Origin: Gammaproteobacteria bacterium | Lineage (GTDB): Bacteria; Pseudomonadota; Gammaproteobacteria; Burkholderiales; Rhodocyclaceae | Reading direction: 5' to 3' | Assembly: GCA_018819515.1 (NCBI GenBank) | Contig: JAHJPX010000010.1 | Span: forward strand, 9,642-73,641 | DNA length: 64,000 nucleotides | Part shown: one piece after another, positions 8,802-17,549 of the stretch | Layout: each line of letters begins with the position of its first letter | How positions within the stretch are numbered: position 1 is the stretch's first letter | Program-made: the position numbers and the translations under genes | Notes under the pieces: generated by a model | The model's database searches: none | Seen by the model: only the letters and a program-made list of their open reading frames with translations | Told to the model about the DNA's origin: nothing

Positions 8802-10028
8802 TTAGTCGAGGACGTGCGAGACGAGACCGTCGGCGAGCTTCGGCTCGAACCAGGTCGACTTGGGGGGCATCACCTGACCGGCGTCGGCCACCGCCATCAG
8901 GTCGGCCATGCGCGTCGGATACATCGCAAAGGCGGCGGACATCTCGCCGCTGTCCACGCGCTTCTCCAGTTCGGCAAGGCCGCGGATGCCGCCGACGAAA
9001 TCGATGCGCTTGTCGCGGCGCAGGTCGGTGATACCGAGCACCGGGCCGAGTACGTGCTCCGATAGCAGGCTGACGTCGAGGCGCGCCACCGGGTCGGCAA
9101 CGAACAGTTTCGGATCGATGTTGAGCCGGAACCAGCGGCCGGGCAGGTAGAGGCCGACCTCGCCCGGACATGACGGCTTGACCGCGGCGCAGGCCGGTGC
9201 CACCGCGTAGGACCCCTCGATTCGCCTGAGGAACTCTTCGGGGGAAAGGCCATTGAGGTCCTTCACCACGCGGTTGTAGTCCATGATCCTCATCTGGTGC
9301 TGGGGGAAAATCACGGCCAGGAAATAGTCACTCGACTGCTCGACAACAGTCTTGCGGCGCGCGGCGGCGACACGCGAAGCGGCGGCCGAACGGTGGTGAC
9401 CGTCGGCGATGTAGAGCGCGGGCATTGCCTCGAAGGCGGCGGTGATGTCGGCGATCAGGGTTGCGTCGCTGACGATCCAGATGGTGTGCACGATGCCGTC
9501 GTCGGCGGCGACGGAAGCGACCGGCGCCCCAGCGCAAGCCTGCGACAACAGCGCATCGGCCTGCCGCGAATCGGGATAGGCGAGCAGTACCGGGCCGGTC
9601 TGCGCGTTCAACGCATCGATCTGGCGCACGCGGTCGTCTTCCTTGTCCGGGCGCGTGAATTCGTGCTTCTTGATCCGGCCCTCGTCATACGCTTCGACCG
9701 AGGCGGCGGCGACGAAGCCGGTCTGGGTGTGGTTGCCCATCTCGATGCGATAGGCGTAGTAGGACGGCTGACTATCGCGATGCAGGATGCCGGCTTGCAT
9801 CATTTTGGCGAGATTCTCCGCGGCCTTGGCATAGACGGCCGGTGCATAGGGATCGGTATCGACCGGCAGGTCGATCTCGGGCTTCGAGATGTGGAGAAAG
9901 GACCAGGGCTTGCCATTGGCACGGATGCGCGCCTCTTCGGTCGACAGCACGTCGTAGGGTGGTGCGGCGACATCGGCGGCGTGTTGCGGGGCAGGGCGGA
10001 GGCCGCGGAAGGGCTTGATCAGCGACAT
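8802..10028 (-). CDS. DUF1015 family protein
   Basis: A 408-residue cytosolic protein of the DUF1015 family, which is widespread but has no settled function. The opening IKPFRGLRP, the APPYDVL segment and the conserved DGHHRSAAA are visible. ATG 10028 (MSLIKPF) was chosen; the frame is open to 10079 but the extra residues are not family-like. It lies 7 bases downstream of aroG on the same strand and may be co-transcribed with it. No enzyme activity is claimed. Confidence 0.88.
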   Translation of the reverse strand: MSLIKPFRGLRPAPQHAADVAAPPYDVLSTEEARIRANGKPWSFLHISKPEIDLPVDTDPYAPAVYAKAAENLAKMMQAGILHRDSQPSYYAYRIEMGNHTQTGFVAAASVEAYDEGRIKKHEFTRPDKEDDRVRQIDALNAQTGPVLLAYPDSRQADALLSQACAGAPVASVAADDGIVHTIWIVSDATLIADITAAFEAMPALYIADGHHRSAAASRVAAARRKTVVEQSSDYFLAVIFPQHQMRIMDYNRVVKDLNGLSPEEFLRRIEGSYAVAPACAAVKPSCPGEVGLYLPGRWFRLNIDPKLFVADPVARLDVSLLSEHVLGPVLGITDLRRDKRIDFVGGIRGLAELEKRVDSGEMSAAFAMYPTRMADLMAVADAGQVMPPKSTWFEPKLADGLVSHVLD

Positions 10029-10035
10029 GGAACGA

Positions 10036-11106
10036 TTACCTTGATACGCGTGACGGGAGCAGATCGCGCAGCGCCGCATGGGCTTCGCGGATCATCTTCT
10101 CGGTGGTCGGCCAGTCGACGCAGGCGTCGGTGACCGAGCAGCCGTATTTCAGTTTCGACGGATCGTCGGAAATCGACTGGTTGCCGGCCTCGATGAAGCT
10201 TTCGACCATCAGGCCGACGATGGACTGGTTGCCGAGGCGGATCTGGTTAACGCAATCGTGCATCACCAGCGGTTGCAGTTCCGGCTTCTTGTAGCTGTTG
10301 GCGTGCGAACAATCGACGACGACGTTCTGCGCCAGTTTCGCCTTCGCCAGCGCCTGCTCCGCCATCGCCACGCTCACTGTGTCGTAGTTCGGCCGCTCGC
10401 CGCCGCCACGCAACACCAGATGACCGTAGCGGTTGCCGCGCGTGCGAACCACCGACGAGCGGCCCTGCATGTTGATGCCGAGGAAACTGTGCGGGCGCGA
10501 AGCGGAGAGGATCGCGTTGATCGCCGTATCGACCGAACCGTCGGTGCCGTTCTTGAAACCGACCGGCGTCGACAGGCCGGAGGCCATCTCGCGGTGCGTC
10601 TGCGATTCCGCGGTGCGCGCGCCGATCGCGGTCCAGGCGACCAGATCGCCGAGGTACTGCGGCGAGATCGGGTCGAGCGCCTCGGTTCCCGCCGGCAGGC
10701 CGAGTTCATTGACGGCGAGCAGGAATTCGCGCGCCTTCTGCATGCCTTCCTCGATGTGGAAGGAATCGTCGAGACGCGGATCGTTGATGTAGCCCTTCCA
10801 GCCCGTCGACGTACGCGGTTTTTCGAAATACACGCGCATCACCAGCAGCAGCGTGTCGGCGACTTCGTCGGCGAGCGCCTTCAGGCGCTTCGCATAGTCG
10901 ATACCGGCGACCGGATCGTGGATCGAGCAGGGGCCGACGACGATGAACAGGCGCGGGTCGGTCCGGTCGAGAATTCCCTGCAGGGCGCGGCGTCCCGCCA
11001 CGACTGACTTTTCGGCGGCGGCCGTCATCGGCAGGCGGCGGTGGACGTCCTCCGGGGTCGGCATCGCCTCGAAGGCTTCGATGTTGAGGTTTTCGGTTTG
11101 TTGCAT
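10036..11106 (-). CDS. aroG: 3-deoxy-7-phosphoheptulonate synthase, class I
   Basis: Condenses phosphoenolpyruvate and erythrose 4-phosphate in the first step of the shikimate pathway. The 356 residues match the AroF/AroG/AroH type. Seen motifs: VVGPCSIHDP, RVYFEKPRTSTGWKGYINDP, AIGARTAESQTHRE, VDCSHANSYKK. Residues 32-40 (EKSVVAGRR) are encoded by a near-perfect copy of the dispersed palindromic repeat, at a place where other AroG proteins have a similar-length helix, so the repeat is present without changing protein length. Which aromatic amino acid inhibits it cannot be read with confidence. Confidence 0.95.
   Translation of the reverse strand: MQQTENLNIEAFEAMPTPEDVHRRLPMTAAAEKSVVAGRRALQGILDRTDPRLFIVVGPCSIHDPVAGIDYAKRLKALADEVADTLLLVMRVYFEKPRTSTGWKGYINDPRLDDSFHIEEGMQKAREFLLAVNELGLPAGTEALDPISPQYLGDLVAWTAIGARTAESQTHREMASGLSTPVGFKNGTDGSVDTAINAILSASRPHSFLGINMQGRSSVVRTRGNRYGHLVLRGGGERPNYDTVSVAMAEQALAKAKLAQNVVVDCSHANSYKKPELQPLVMHDCVNQIRLGNQSIVGLMVESFIEAGNQSISDDPSKLKYGCSVTDACVDWPTTEKMIREAHAALRDLLPSRVSR
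10987..11013 (-). repeat. Palindromic repeat core inside aroG, copy 2
   Basis: Reads GAAAAGTCAGTCGTGGCGGG on the minus strand then ACGCCGC, differing from the consensus at one or two bases. It lies within aroG codons 32-40 in a frame giving EKSVVAGRR, the same frame as the copy in the Memo-family gene. Confidence 0.75.
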
Positions 11107-11234
11107 GAGGTGGGCTGGGAGACGCTGCGATCAAGGATTGCAATTGTATCGCGAGGCACCTCCCCGAGTCGCAGCGCAGCGACATCGAATTGCCCGTCGG
11201 GCCTGAGTCCGACGGCGGCTCATCTTCGCCTGCT

Positions 11235-11263
11235 GGCGGCGTGTCGCCATGGCTGACTTTTCC
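11235..11263 (-). repeat. Palindromic repeat core, copy 3
   Basis: Reads GGCGGCGTGTCGCCATGGCT then GACTTTTCC on the + strand. It lies in the 222-base space between the divergent aroG and quinone oxidoreductase genes, an unusual 5' location for this family. Confidence 0.8.
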
Positions 11264-11328
11264 GCTTGCGTCGTTCGTCGGTGGATGTAGAGTGTTGTCA
11301 TGTTTGCCCACCCCGACGAGGCGAGGAC

Positions 11329-12345
11329 ATGAAGCAGATAGTCATCACGGGTCATGGCGGTCCCGAGAAACTGGTGCTGCGCGATGCGCCCGATCCTGTG
11401 CCCACGGCGGGCACGCTGCGCATCCGTGTGCACGCCAGCGGCGTCAATTTTGCCGACGTGCTGGCGCGGCAAGGCCTGTATCCCGATGCGCCCAGGCCGC
11501 CCTGCGTGGTCGGCTACGAAGTCTCCGGGATCGTCGACGCAGTCGGAACCGGCGTCAGCAAGGACTGGTTTGGCAAGGATGTCTTCGCGTTAACGCGCTT
11601 TGGCGGCTACGGCGATGCGGTGGTCGTGCCCGAGGGACAGGTGTTCGCGCGGCCGGCAGGGCTGAGCCACGAACAATGCGCGGCAATCCCGGTGAACTAT
11701 CTCACCGCATGGCAACTGCTGGTGGTGATGGGGTCGCTGCATCAGGGTGAAACCGTGCTGATCCACAATGCCGGCGGCGGCGTCGGCCTCGCCGCAATCG
11801 ACATCGCGCGGCACATCGGCGCGCGCAGCATCGGCACCGCCAGCCCCGGCAAGCACGCGTTCCTGAAGGAGCGCGGGCTCGACGAGGCGATCGACTATCG
11901 CAACAAGGACTGGTCGGTAGAACTGGCGCGACTGACCGACGGACGCGGCGTGGAACTCGTCACCGATCCGCTCGGCGGCAGCCATTGGAAGAAGAGCTAC
12001 CAGGCGTTGCGCAGCACCGGACGGCTCGGCATGTTCGGCGTCTCCGTTGCCACCGAGTCCAGCCTTTTCGGTCCGTTGCGCCTGCTGTCGGCGGCCGTGG
12101 GCATGCCGCTGTTCCATCCGCTTGCATTGATGAACACCAACAAGGCGGTGTTCGGCGTCAACATCGGGCACATGTGGGACGAGGTGCCTAAGCTCCGCGG
12201 CTGGATGGACAGCCTGTTGCGCGGCGTCGCGGACGGCTGGCTTCGACCACATGTAGATCGCAGCTTCGGCTTCGATCAGGCCGGCGACGCCCACGCCTGG
12301 CTCGAAGCGCGCAAGAACACCGGCAAGGTTGTGCTCGTTTCCTGA
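11329..12345 (+). CDS. Zinc-type alcohol dehydrogenase-like / quinone oxidoreductase
   Basis: Medium-chain dehydrogenase/reductase of 338 residues resembling the NADPH quinone oxidoreductase and VAT-1-like branch. The N-terminal GroES-like half has SGVNFADVLARQGLYP and GYEVSGIVDAVG; the Rossmann half has NAGGGVGLAAIDIAR. The catalytic and structural zinc cysteine clusters of true alcohol dehydrogenases are absent, which argues for a zinc-free reductase. ATG 11329 has GAGGCGAGG upstream; an open frame from 11266 adds residues not found in the family. Substrate unknown. Confidence 0.9.
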   Translation: MKQIVITGHGGPEKLVLRDAPDPVPTAGTLRIRVHASGVNFADVLARQGLYPDAPRPPCVVGYEVSGIVDAVGTGVSKDWFGKDVFALTRFGGYGDAVVVPEGQVFARPAGLSHEQCAAIPVNYLTAWQLLVVMGSLHQGETVLIHNAGGGVGLAAIDIARHIGARSIGTASPGKHAFLKERGLDEAIDYRNKDWSVELARLTDGRGVELVTDPLGGSHWKKSYQALRSTGRLGMFGVSVATESSLFGPLRLLSAAVGMPLFHPLALMNTNKAVFGVNIGHMWDEVPKLRGWMDSLLRGVADGWLRPHVDRSFGFDQAGDAHAWLEARKNTGKVVLVS

Positions 12346-12364
12346 ATCGGTCCGAACGGAGTAT

Positions 12365-12946
12365 TCAGTTCTGCTTCGCCGCGGGTGGCACCGAGTTCTC
12401 GATGAAATCGAGATGCTGCGTCCACCCGTAAATGCACGCCTTCCAGACGCCCCATTCGCACCACTTTTCCCCTTCGCGCAGCAGCGCGAAGACGCCCTCC
12501 TTCGGAATTCCGGCATCGGCATAGGCCGCAAAATCGGTAGACGAATCCCCGTAGGCGAATTTGACATTCCAGCCATGGGCCTCGATGTCCTTCAGCATGC
12601 CTTTCTTGAAGTCGTAGGGATGCCGGCGATCCTCGTCGGTTTGCGCCACGTGGACGCTACCCGCGGGGAAGCCGTTCTTCTTAAGCCAGTCGGGAATGCC
12701 GGCCGAAAGCCAGGCGACGCGGGTGCTGACGTAGAAGATCTCGTAGCCTTTCCCGGCGAACGTGCGCACCGCCTTCGCCGCATCCGGGCGCGCCTCGAAA
12801 ACGTCCAGCACCTTCGGCGTCAGCGTGCCGTCGATGTCGAACACCACGGCGTCCGTCCGATCCGCAGGAGAAGGAATCGGCGCAACAGGCAGTTGCGCGC
12901 AACCGCCGGAGAGCACGAGCAACAACGGAACGAACAGAACGCGCAT
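12365..12946 (-). CDS. HAD-superfamily lipoprotein, LNS2/lipin-like phosphatase
   Basis: A 193-residue secreted lipoprotein with a signal peptide ending in LSGGC, then a HAD phosphatase domain. HAD motif I is FDIDGTLTPK, motif II lies in YVSTRVAWL, the Lys is in DFKKGMLKD and motif IV is YGDSSTDFAAY. The DIDGTLTPK form is typical of LNS2/lipin-like phosphatases that act on phosphatidate, but the substrate here is unproven. ATG 12946 has a strong GGAGGT site; the longer frame to 13099 lacks this support. Confidence 0.85.
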   Translation of the reverse strand: MRVLFVPLLLVLSGGCAQLPVAPIPSPADRTDAVVFDIDGTLTPKVLDVFEARPDAAKAVRTFAGKGYEIFYVSTRVAWLSAGIPDWLKKNGFPAGSVHVAQTDEDRRHPYDFKKGMLKDIEAHGWNVKFAYGDSSTDFAAYADAGIPKEGVFALLREGEKWCEWGVWKACIYGWTQHLDFIENSVPPAAKQN

Positions 12947-13135
12947 GGAACCACCTCCAGGTGGATTGCCGGGCCAGCTCTGGGGATCGGAAAGCGCATC
13001 AACCGGACCAGAGACTCGAAAGGGAATGTCCAAGAGCATTGTCGCCGAACGAATCGATCCAGCCAAGGCCTGCAACTTGTCACCGTCACTGCCACGCATG
13101 ATGACAGCGTAATCCGATGGGTTGCAACGGCGATG

Positions 13136-13162
13136 GAAAAGTCAGTCCTGGCGGGACGCCGC
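13136..13162 (+). repeat. Palindromic repeat core at a gene end, copy 4
   Basis: Reads GAAAAGTCAGTCCTGGCGGG then ACGCCGC on the + strand. The opposite strand encodes the last seven or eight residues (AASRQD and stop) of the TPR membrane protein, and the TGA inside the repeat is its stop codon. Confidence 0.75.
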
Positions 13163-14530
13163 ATCGAGGCGTTCGAGGTTGTTCAATGCCTTGACATGGT
13201 CGGGATCGAGGGCGAGCGCCTTGAGATAGGCCTGTCGGGCGTCGTCGTCGCGGCCTGCCTGCTGGTAGGCGTAGCCGAGGTTGTTGAAGACGCGCGCTTT
13301 GTGCGGCGAGTGTCGCGCGGTGTCCAGCCAGAGTGCGATTTCGCTTTCGTAGTCGGCGTTGCGCAGATGCGTCGCCCAGGCCAGTGCCAGCGCGCAGATC
13401 AGCACCGTTGTCCAGGCGACAGCGGGGCGGGCGCGCAGGCGCAGTTCGATGACGAGGCAGAGCAGAAGCGGCCAGCCGGCCCATACCATCTGGCGTTCGT
13501 TGGCGATGTCGGCGCGCGGGAAGAAGACGTTGGGCAGCAACAGGTGCAGCAGTAACCAGAGGATGCCGAGCGTCCACCACGGACGGCGCGGCCGCAGCCA
13601 GATCGCCAGCACGGCGGCGCCGGCGAACAGCGCGAGTTGCGGCAGCGCGTCGGCGACTCCGGCGAGCGTCGGCCAGTCGGGATCGATGTTGAGGCCGGCC
13701 GGCCAGAATAGTTTGCCGAGCAGGATGGTGGAACTGTGGAGCTGGGTCGGCAGACTGGCGGCGAGGTCGCGCGTGTGCAGGCTGCCCTGCAGCAGCGCCC
13801 AGGTGCCCGGATGCAGCGCCAGCGCGGGCAGCGCGGCCAGCGCCAGCGCCCAGAACGGCCACTGGCGGCGCAGCGCGACGCGCCATGCCTCGCGGTTCGA
13901 CCAGTCCCACAGGACCAGCGCCAGCGGCAGCAGCAGGGAGCTTTCCTTGGTGAGGACCGCGAGCATGAACAGCAGCGGTGCCGCCAGCCGGTGACGGAGC
14001 ATCCCTTCCCCGGCCCGCGCGTAGCAGACCAGCGCGCCGAGGTAGAACGCGGTCATCATCGACGTCGAGCGTCCGCAGATGTAGGTGACGGCTTCGGTAT
14101 GCAGCGGGTGCACGGCGAACAGCAGTGCGGTCCAACCGGCGATGATGTCGGCGTCGCCAGCCTGAGGGTGGCGGCGCACGAAATCGCGGGCGAGCGCGAA
14201 CACACAGGCGGTGGTTACGAGGTGAACCAGCAAGTTGAAGGCGTGGAAGACCGGCGGCGTGCCGCCGCCGGTGAGCCAGTTCAGCGCATAGGTGAGGTTG
14301 AGCAGCGGCCGCAGTCCGCCTTGCGTCGTGGCAGCCCACCACGCGGAGAGCGAATGCACCCGGTTGGCATTGACGATGACGTTGAAGTCGTCGAACTGGA
14401 ATGCGCCGGCGAAGCTGTTGGCATAGGCGGCGATGCCGGCGAGCAGCGCCAGCGTCAGCAGGACGGCGGCGCGCCGGCTAGGTGGGCTGGCGCAGTTCGG
14501 CGAAGGCACGGTCGAGGCTGTCGGAGGCAT
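13142..14530 (-). CDS. Polytopic membrane protein with C-terminal TPR
   Basis: Inner-membrane protein of about 462 residues with roughly ten hydrophobic segments and TPR units at the C-terminus (NLGYAYQQAGRDDDARQAYL, KALALDPDHVKALNNLERL). The early FQFDDFNVIVNANRVHSL followed by RPLLNLTYALNWLTGG resembles the TMTC/O-mannosyltransferase-like family of tetratricopeptide glycosyltransferases, whose bacterial members are mostly uncharacterised. The start is uncertain: ATG 14551, ATG 14530 and GTG 14509 all overlap the upstream carboxypeptidase gene. The last codons and stop lie within a palindromic repeat. Confidence 0.85.
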   Translation of the reverse strand: MPPTASTVPSPNCASPPSRRAAVLLTLALLAGIAAYANSFAGAFQFDDFNVIVNANRVHSLSAWWAATTQGGLRPLLNLTYALNWLTGGGTPPVFHAFNLLVHLVTTACVFALARDFVRRHPQAGDADIIAGWTALLFAVHPLHTEAVTYICGRSTSMMTAFYLGALVCYARAGEGMLRHRLAAPLLFMLAVLTKESSLLLPLALVLWDWSNREAWRVALRRQWPFWALALAALPALALHPGTWALLQGSLHTRDLAASLPTQLHSSTILLGKLFWPAGLNIDPDWPTLAGVADALPQLALFAGAAVLAIWLRPRRPWWTLGILWLLLHLLLPNVFFPRADIANERQMVWAGWPLLLCLVIELRLRARPAVAWTTVLICALALAWATHLRNADYESEIALWLDTARHSPHKARVFNNLGYAYQQAGRDDDARQAYLKALALDPDHVKALNNLERLDAASRQD

Positions 14531-15272
14531 CCCACCAGCGATTCGGCGCATTCAGCAACACCAGCAGCACCCGGTGGCCGTCGCGCTGGGCAGCCGCGAT
14601 CAGGCATTTACCGGCCTGCTGAGTGTAGCCGCTCTTGACGCCTTGCGCGCCGGGGTAGCGCCCGATAAGCGCGTTCTTGTTGGTCAGGCGGAATGTGCGG
14701 CGGCCGTTCGTGGTGGCGATGGCCAGTTCGGGCAGCGCCACCAGCCGTGCGATTTCCGGCACCGCCAGCGCGAGCGTCGCCAGCGCCGCGAGGTCGCGGG
14801 CACTGGCCCGGTGTCCGGGCTGGTCGTGGCCGCAGGCGTTGGTGAAACGGGTGCTCGCCAGGCCGAGCTGCCGGGCGCGGGCGTTCATCAGTGCGACGAA
14901 GCGCGCCTCGTCGCCGGCTACCCAGTCGGCCAGTGCATGGCAGGCGTCGTTTGCGGACTGGATAAGCGCTGCCGCCATCAGGTCGGCGGCCTTGAGGCGA
15001 TCGCCCGGCGCGAGGCCCAGGCGGCTGCCGGTTTCCATTGCGGCCGCCCGGTCGACCGTCACCTCCCGGTCGAGCGCGCCGCGCTCCTGCACCAGCAGGG
15101 CCGTCATCAACTTGGTCAGGCTGGCGGGCGGCAGGGGCCGATCGGCATTCCGTTCCCACAGAATCCTGCCGTCGGCCTCGACCAGGTAGGCCTGCGCCTG
15201 CGGCAGGAAGTCCGGCCCGGCCTGTGTCTGCAGGCACAGGCCGGCCAGTAGCGCGCCGACCAGGCAACGCAT
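14478..15272 (-). CDS. D-alanyl-D-alanine carboxypeptidase, peptidase S11
   Basis: Periplasmic penicillin-binding protein of the DacA/PBP5-7 type that trims the terminal D-Ala of peptidoglycan stem peptides. The 264 residues have a signal peptide (MRCLVGALLAGLCLQTQA) and the three active-site motifs: ASLTKLMT (SxxK), SAND (SxN) and KSG (KTG box) in GVKSGYTQQAG. It is short and lacks the C-terminal membrane-anchor domain of PBP5, more like PBP7. ATG 15272 is the only start that leaves a clean signal peptide. The 3' end overlaps the TPR membrane gene. Confidence 0.92.
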   Translation of the reverse strand: MRCLVGALLAGLCLQTQAGPDFLPQAQAYLVEADGRILWERNADRPLPPASLTKLMTALLVQERGALDREVTVDRAAAMETGSRLGLAPGDRLKAADLMAAALIQSANDACHALADWVAGDEARFVALMNARARQLGLASTRFTNACGHDQPGHRASARDLAALATLALAVPEIARLVALPELAIATTNGRRTFRLTNKNALIGRYPGAQGVKSGYTQQAGKCLIAAAQRDGHRVLLVLLNAPNRWWDASDSLDRAFAELRQPT

Positions 15273-15279
15273 GCAGCGC

Positions 15280-16296
15280 TCAGAAGCCGAACATGCTCTT
15301 GAGCTTCTTGCCCGCATCCTTGGCCTTGTCGGCGGCCGTGGCGTCCTCCTTCGCGGCTGCCTTGGGTTTTTGCGCCGCGCCGGCGTCGTCCTGCTCGCTG
15401 TAGTCATCCGATTTGGCGCGCAGCGCGCTGCACATCGCGGCGTTCGGGCTGGCCATGTCGGCGGTGTAGTCGCGGCCGAAGCCGGCGCAATGCCTGGCGC
15501 TCAACTGTTTGGCTTCGACCGGACAATAGGCGCCGATGAATCCGTACTTTTTGTCGGTCACCGCGCGGGTGCACAGGCTGGAGCGCTGCTTGTCGAGGTT
15601 GATGCCGCAGTCCGAGACCACCCAGCCCCACTTCACGGTACCCGCCGTTTGCGCATCATTCCTGGCCTTCAGGTAGGCGCCGTAACCCGCATAGGTGTTC
15701 ACCCGCGCCCGCGCCTGTTCGCACAATTGCGGCTTGTAGGTGGGGCAGAGTCCCTTGGCCTGGTAGATGCCGGGGTCGCCGCCGAGGCCGCCGTTGTCGG
15801 CATCGCGCTTGACGCTGCCTTCGCACATCTTCCTGGTGGCGTCGTCGCCCTGCGCCTTGATGTCGGCGACCATCTTGTCCGTCTTGGCGCGTTCTTCGCC
15901 GGCGTCGCAGGTGCCGACGCGCCTGCCGCTCATCACCTGGGTCATCTCCATGCCTTCCGAGGACATCTTGAACACGCCCTTCATGGTGTCGGCCGTCTTG
16001 GTCATTTCGCCGGTGCCGCTCATGGCATCCTTGCCGGTGCACTGCATCTTCCACTTCACCGTGTTGCCCGACACCTTGTAGTCGAGCATCTTGCAGTTCT
16101 TGGCATCCTGGTCCTTGTCCGGCCGATAGTTGCCGTTTTTGGCGACGCAGGTCCTGGACTTCATCGCCGGCATGGCCATGCCGGGCATGTTCATGGTGGT
16201 GGACATTTCCCACAGTTCGTCGCTGCCCGCCGACCAGGCTGGCGCGGCACCGACGACGAGGCAGATGGCACAGGCGAAGCGGACGTTCTTGCGCAT
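15280..16296 (-). CDS. DUF3617 domain periplasmic protein
   Basis: A 338-residue exported protein with a signal peptide ending PAWSA. The first part matches DUF3617 (LWEMSTTMNMPGMAMPA, with CTGKDAMSGTGEM), followed by a Cys-rich region with repeated CEQARARV/CTRAV spacing and a Lys/Ala-rich tail ending KKLKSMFGF. DUF3617 proteins are common in betaproteobacteria and have no defined function. ATG 16296 has GGGAGA at a good distance. The stop lies 8 bases before the start of the downstream carboxypeptidase gene, so the two are probably co-transcribed. Confidence 0.85.
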   Translation of the reverse strand: MRKNVRFACAICLVVGAAPAWSAGSDELWEMSTTMNMPGMAMPAMKSRTCVAKNGNYRPDKDQDAKNCKMLDYKVSGNTVKWKMQCTGKDAMSGTGEMTKTADTMKGVFKMSSEGMEMTQVMSGRRVGTCDAGEERAKTDKMVADIKAQGDDATRKMCEGSVKRDADNGGLGGDPGIYQAKGLCPTYKPQLCEQARARVNTYAGYGAYLKARNDAQTAGTVKWGWVVSDCGINLDKQRSSLCTRAVTDKKYGFIGAYCPVEAKQLSARHCAGFGRDYTADMASPNAAMCSALRAKSDDYSEQDDAGAAQKPKAAAKEDATAADKAKDAGKKLKSMFGF

Positions 16297-16475
16297 GAAA
16301 TCTCCCGGCAGGTCAGGTTGGAGCGGCGATGCTATCACCACGTCCGGGACTTGTGCGAAGCGCCACCGCGGAACGATGTCGGGGCCGATCCGCGACCCGC
16401 AGGCGAACGCTTCGTCATCACCATGGCGTCATGAGGGATGCTTGAAATCCGTTTCCCATGAGGCATACTTGCGGC

Positions 16476-17114
16476 ATGCTGACCATCGAGATCGTTTCCG
16501 ACTTCGTCTGTCCCTGGTGCTATATCGGCACCGCCCGCCTCAAGACCGCCGTCGCCATGGTGCGCGAACAGCGTCCTGACTTCGCGTACCGGCCCTTCTG
16601 GAAGCCCTTCTTCCTCAATCCCGATACGCCACCCGAAGGCGAGCCCTATCTGCCGTTCCTGGTCAACAAATTCGGCGGCATCGAAAAGGTCGAGGCGATC
16701 TTCGAGCGCGTGCGCGCCGCCGGCCGGCCTTACGGCATCGAATATGCCTTCGAGAAGATTCCCTATCGCGCCAACACGCTCAAGGCGCATCGGCTGGCCG
16801 CCTGGGCACAGGCGCAGGGCGAAGCCGTGCCGCTGATCGAGCGCCTTTACAGCGCCAACTTCCAGCGCGGCGAGCACATCGGCGATCCGGATACACTCGT
16901 TCGCATCGCCGGCGAATGCGGCTATGACACGGCGGCCGTTTCCGCCTTCTTGGCTTCGCACGAACTGGAAGCCGAAGTGCTGAAGGAAGCCGGGGAAGTC
17001 GTGGGCAAGGGAATCACCATGGTGCCGACCTTCATCATCGGCGGCAAGGAAATCATCGTCGGCGCCGAAGACCCCGCCATCCTCGCCGAGGGCATCCGCA
17101 AGGCACTCGCCTGA
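16476..17114 (+). CDS. DsbA-family oxidoreductase, FrnE-like
   Basis: Thioredoxin-fold protein of 212 residues with the active site FVCPWCYIG near residue 12 and a C-terminal cis-proline segment MVPTFIIGGKE. The family covers FrnE disulfide isomerases and 2-hydroxychromene-2-carboxylate isomerases; CPWC favours the FrnE side. There is no signal peptide, so it acts in the cytosol. ATG 16476 (MLTIEIVSDF) fits the family start; an ATG at 16458 would add six residues. Confidence 0.9.
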   Translation: MLTIEIVSDFVCPWCYIGTARLKTAVAMVREQRPDFAYRPFWKPFFLNPDTPPEGEPYLPFLVNKFGGIEKVEAIFERVRAAGRPYGIEYAFEKIPYRANTLKAHRLAAWAQAQGEAVPLIERLYSANFQRGEHIGDPDTLVRIAGECGYDTAAVSAFLASHELEAEVLKEAGEVVGKGITMVPTFIIGGKEIIVGAEDPAILAEGIRKALA

Positions 17115-17118
17115 CCGC

Positions 17119-17220
17119 TGGCGGCATACCGCCACGGCTGACCAGCCCGAAGGGCGCAAGACACCCCGAAGCGGTGGTCCCGAGCAAAGCGCGGGATAGG
17201 GCAACGCCCTACGCTTTTCC
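17119..17220 (-). repeat. Extended palindromic repeat, copy 5
   Basis: Long form: the core (CATACCGCCACGGCTGAC) is followed by a roughly 80-base body beginning CAGCCCGAAGGGCGCAAGAC and ending in the hairpin AGGGC-aac-GCCCT. It forms an inverted pair with 17550-17638. Confidence 0.85.
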
Positions 17221-17331
17221 TCGCGCGATCGCGACATACGGTCGCACTGGCGGAATGGCTATTCCTGTGTCATAGTATTGAAACGTGAAGGTCGTACACT
17301 CAACGGGCAAGCCGTGCGAGGAGAGCGAACC

Positions 17332-17532
17332 ATGAACCGGGAACAATGGCAGCAGAAGCGCCTTCAGGCCAGTGTCGCGGTTGCGTCGTCGGATACTGTC
17401 GCGGTCGAGGCCTGCAACACCGCCGGGGCGACGGCATCGACGAGCACGGTAGCGACGCGTTCGAAGGTCGCCGACGCGCAGCCGGCGACGCCAACGTCAA
17501 CGCGCCACCCAGGGGGCCGCGTCGACGACTGA
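17332..17532 (+). CDS. Small hypothetical protein inside an inverted-repeat pair
   Basis: An ATG at 17332 preceded by GAGGAGAG opens a 66-codon frame (MNREQWQQKRLQASVAVASS at its start) rich in Ala, Thr and Val. I recognise no family. It is flanked on both sides by inverted copies of the extended palindromic repeat, so the 500-base unit could be a mobile or structured cassette. Coding status is unproven: the ribosome-binding site is good but the composition is low in complexity. Confidence 0.4.
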   Translation: MNREQWQQKRLQASVAVASSDTVAVEACNTAGATASTSTVATRSKVADAQPATPTSTRHPGGRVDD

Positions 17533-17549
17533 GGTCGTCCGGCCCGGCC

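Noticed and set aside
9297..11007. + strand open frames opposite DUF1015 and aroG
   Set aside because: Shadows of two well-supported minus-strand genes.
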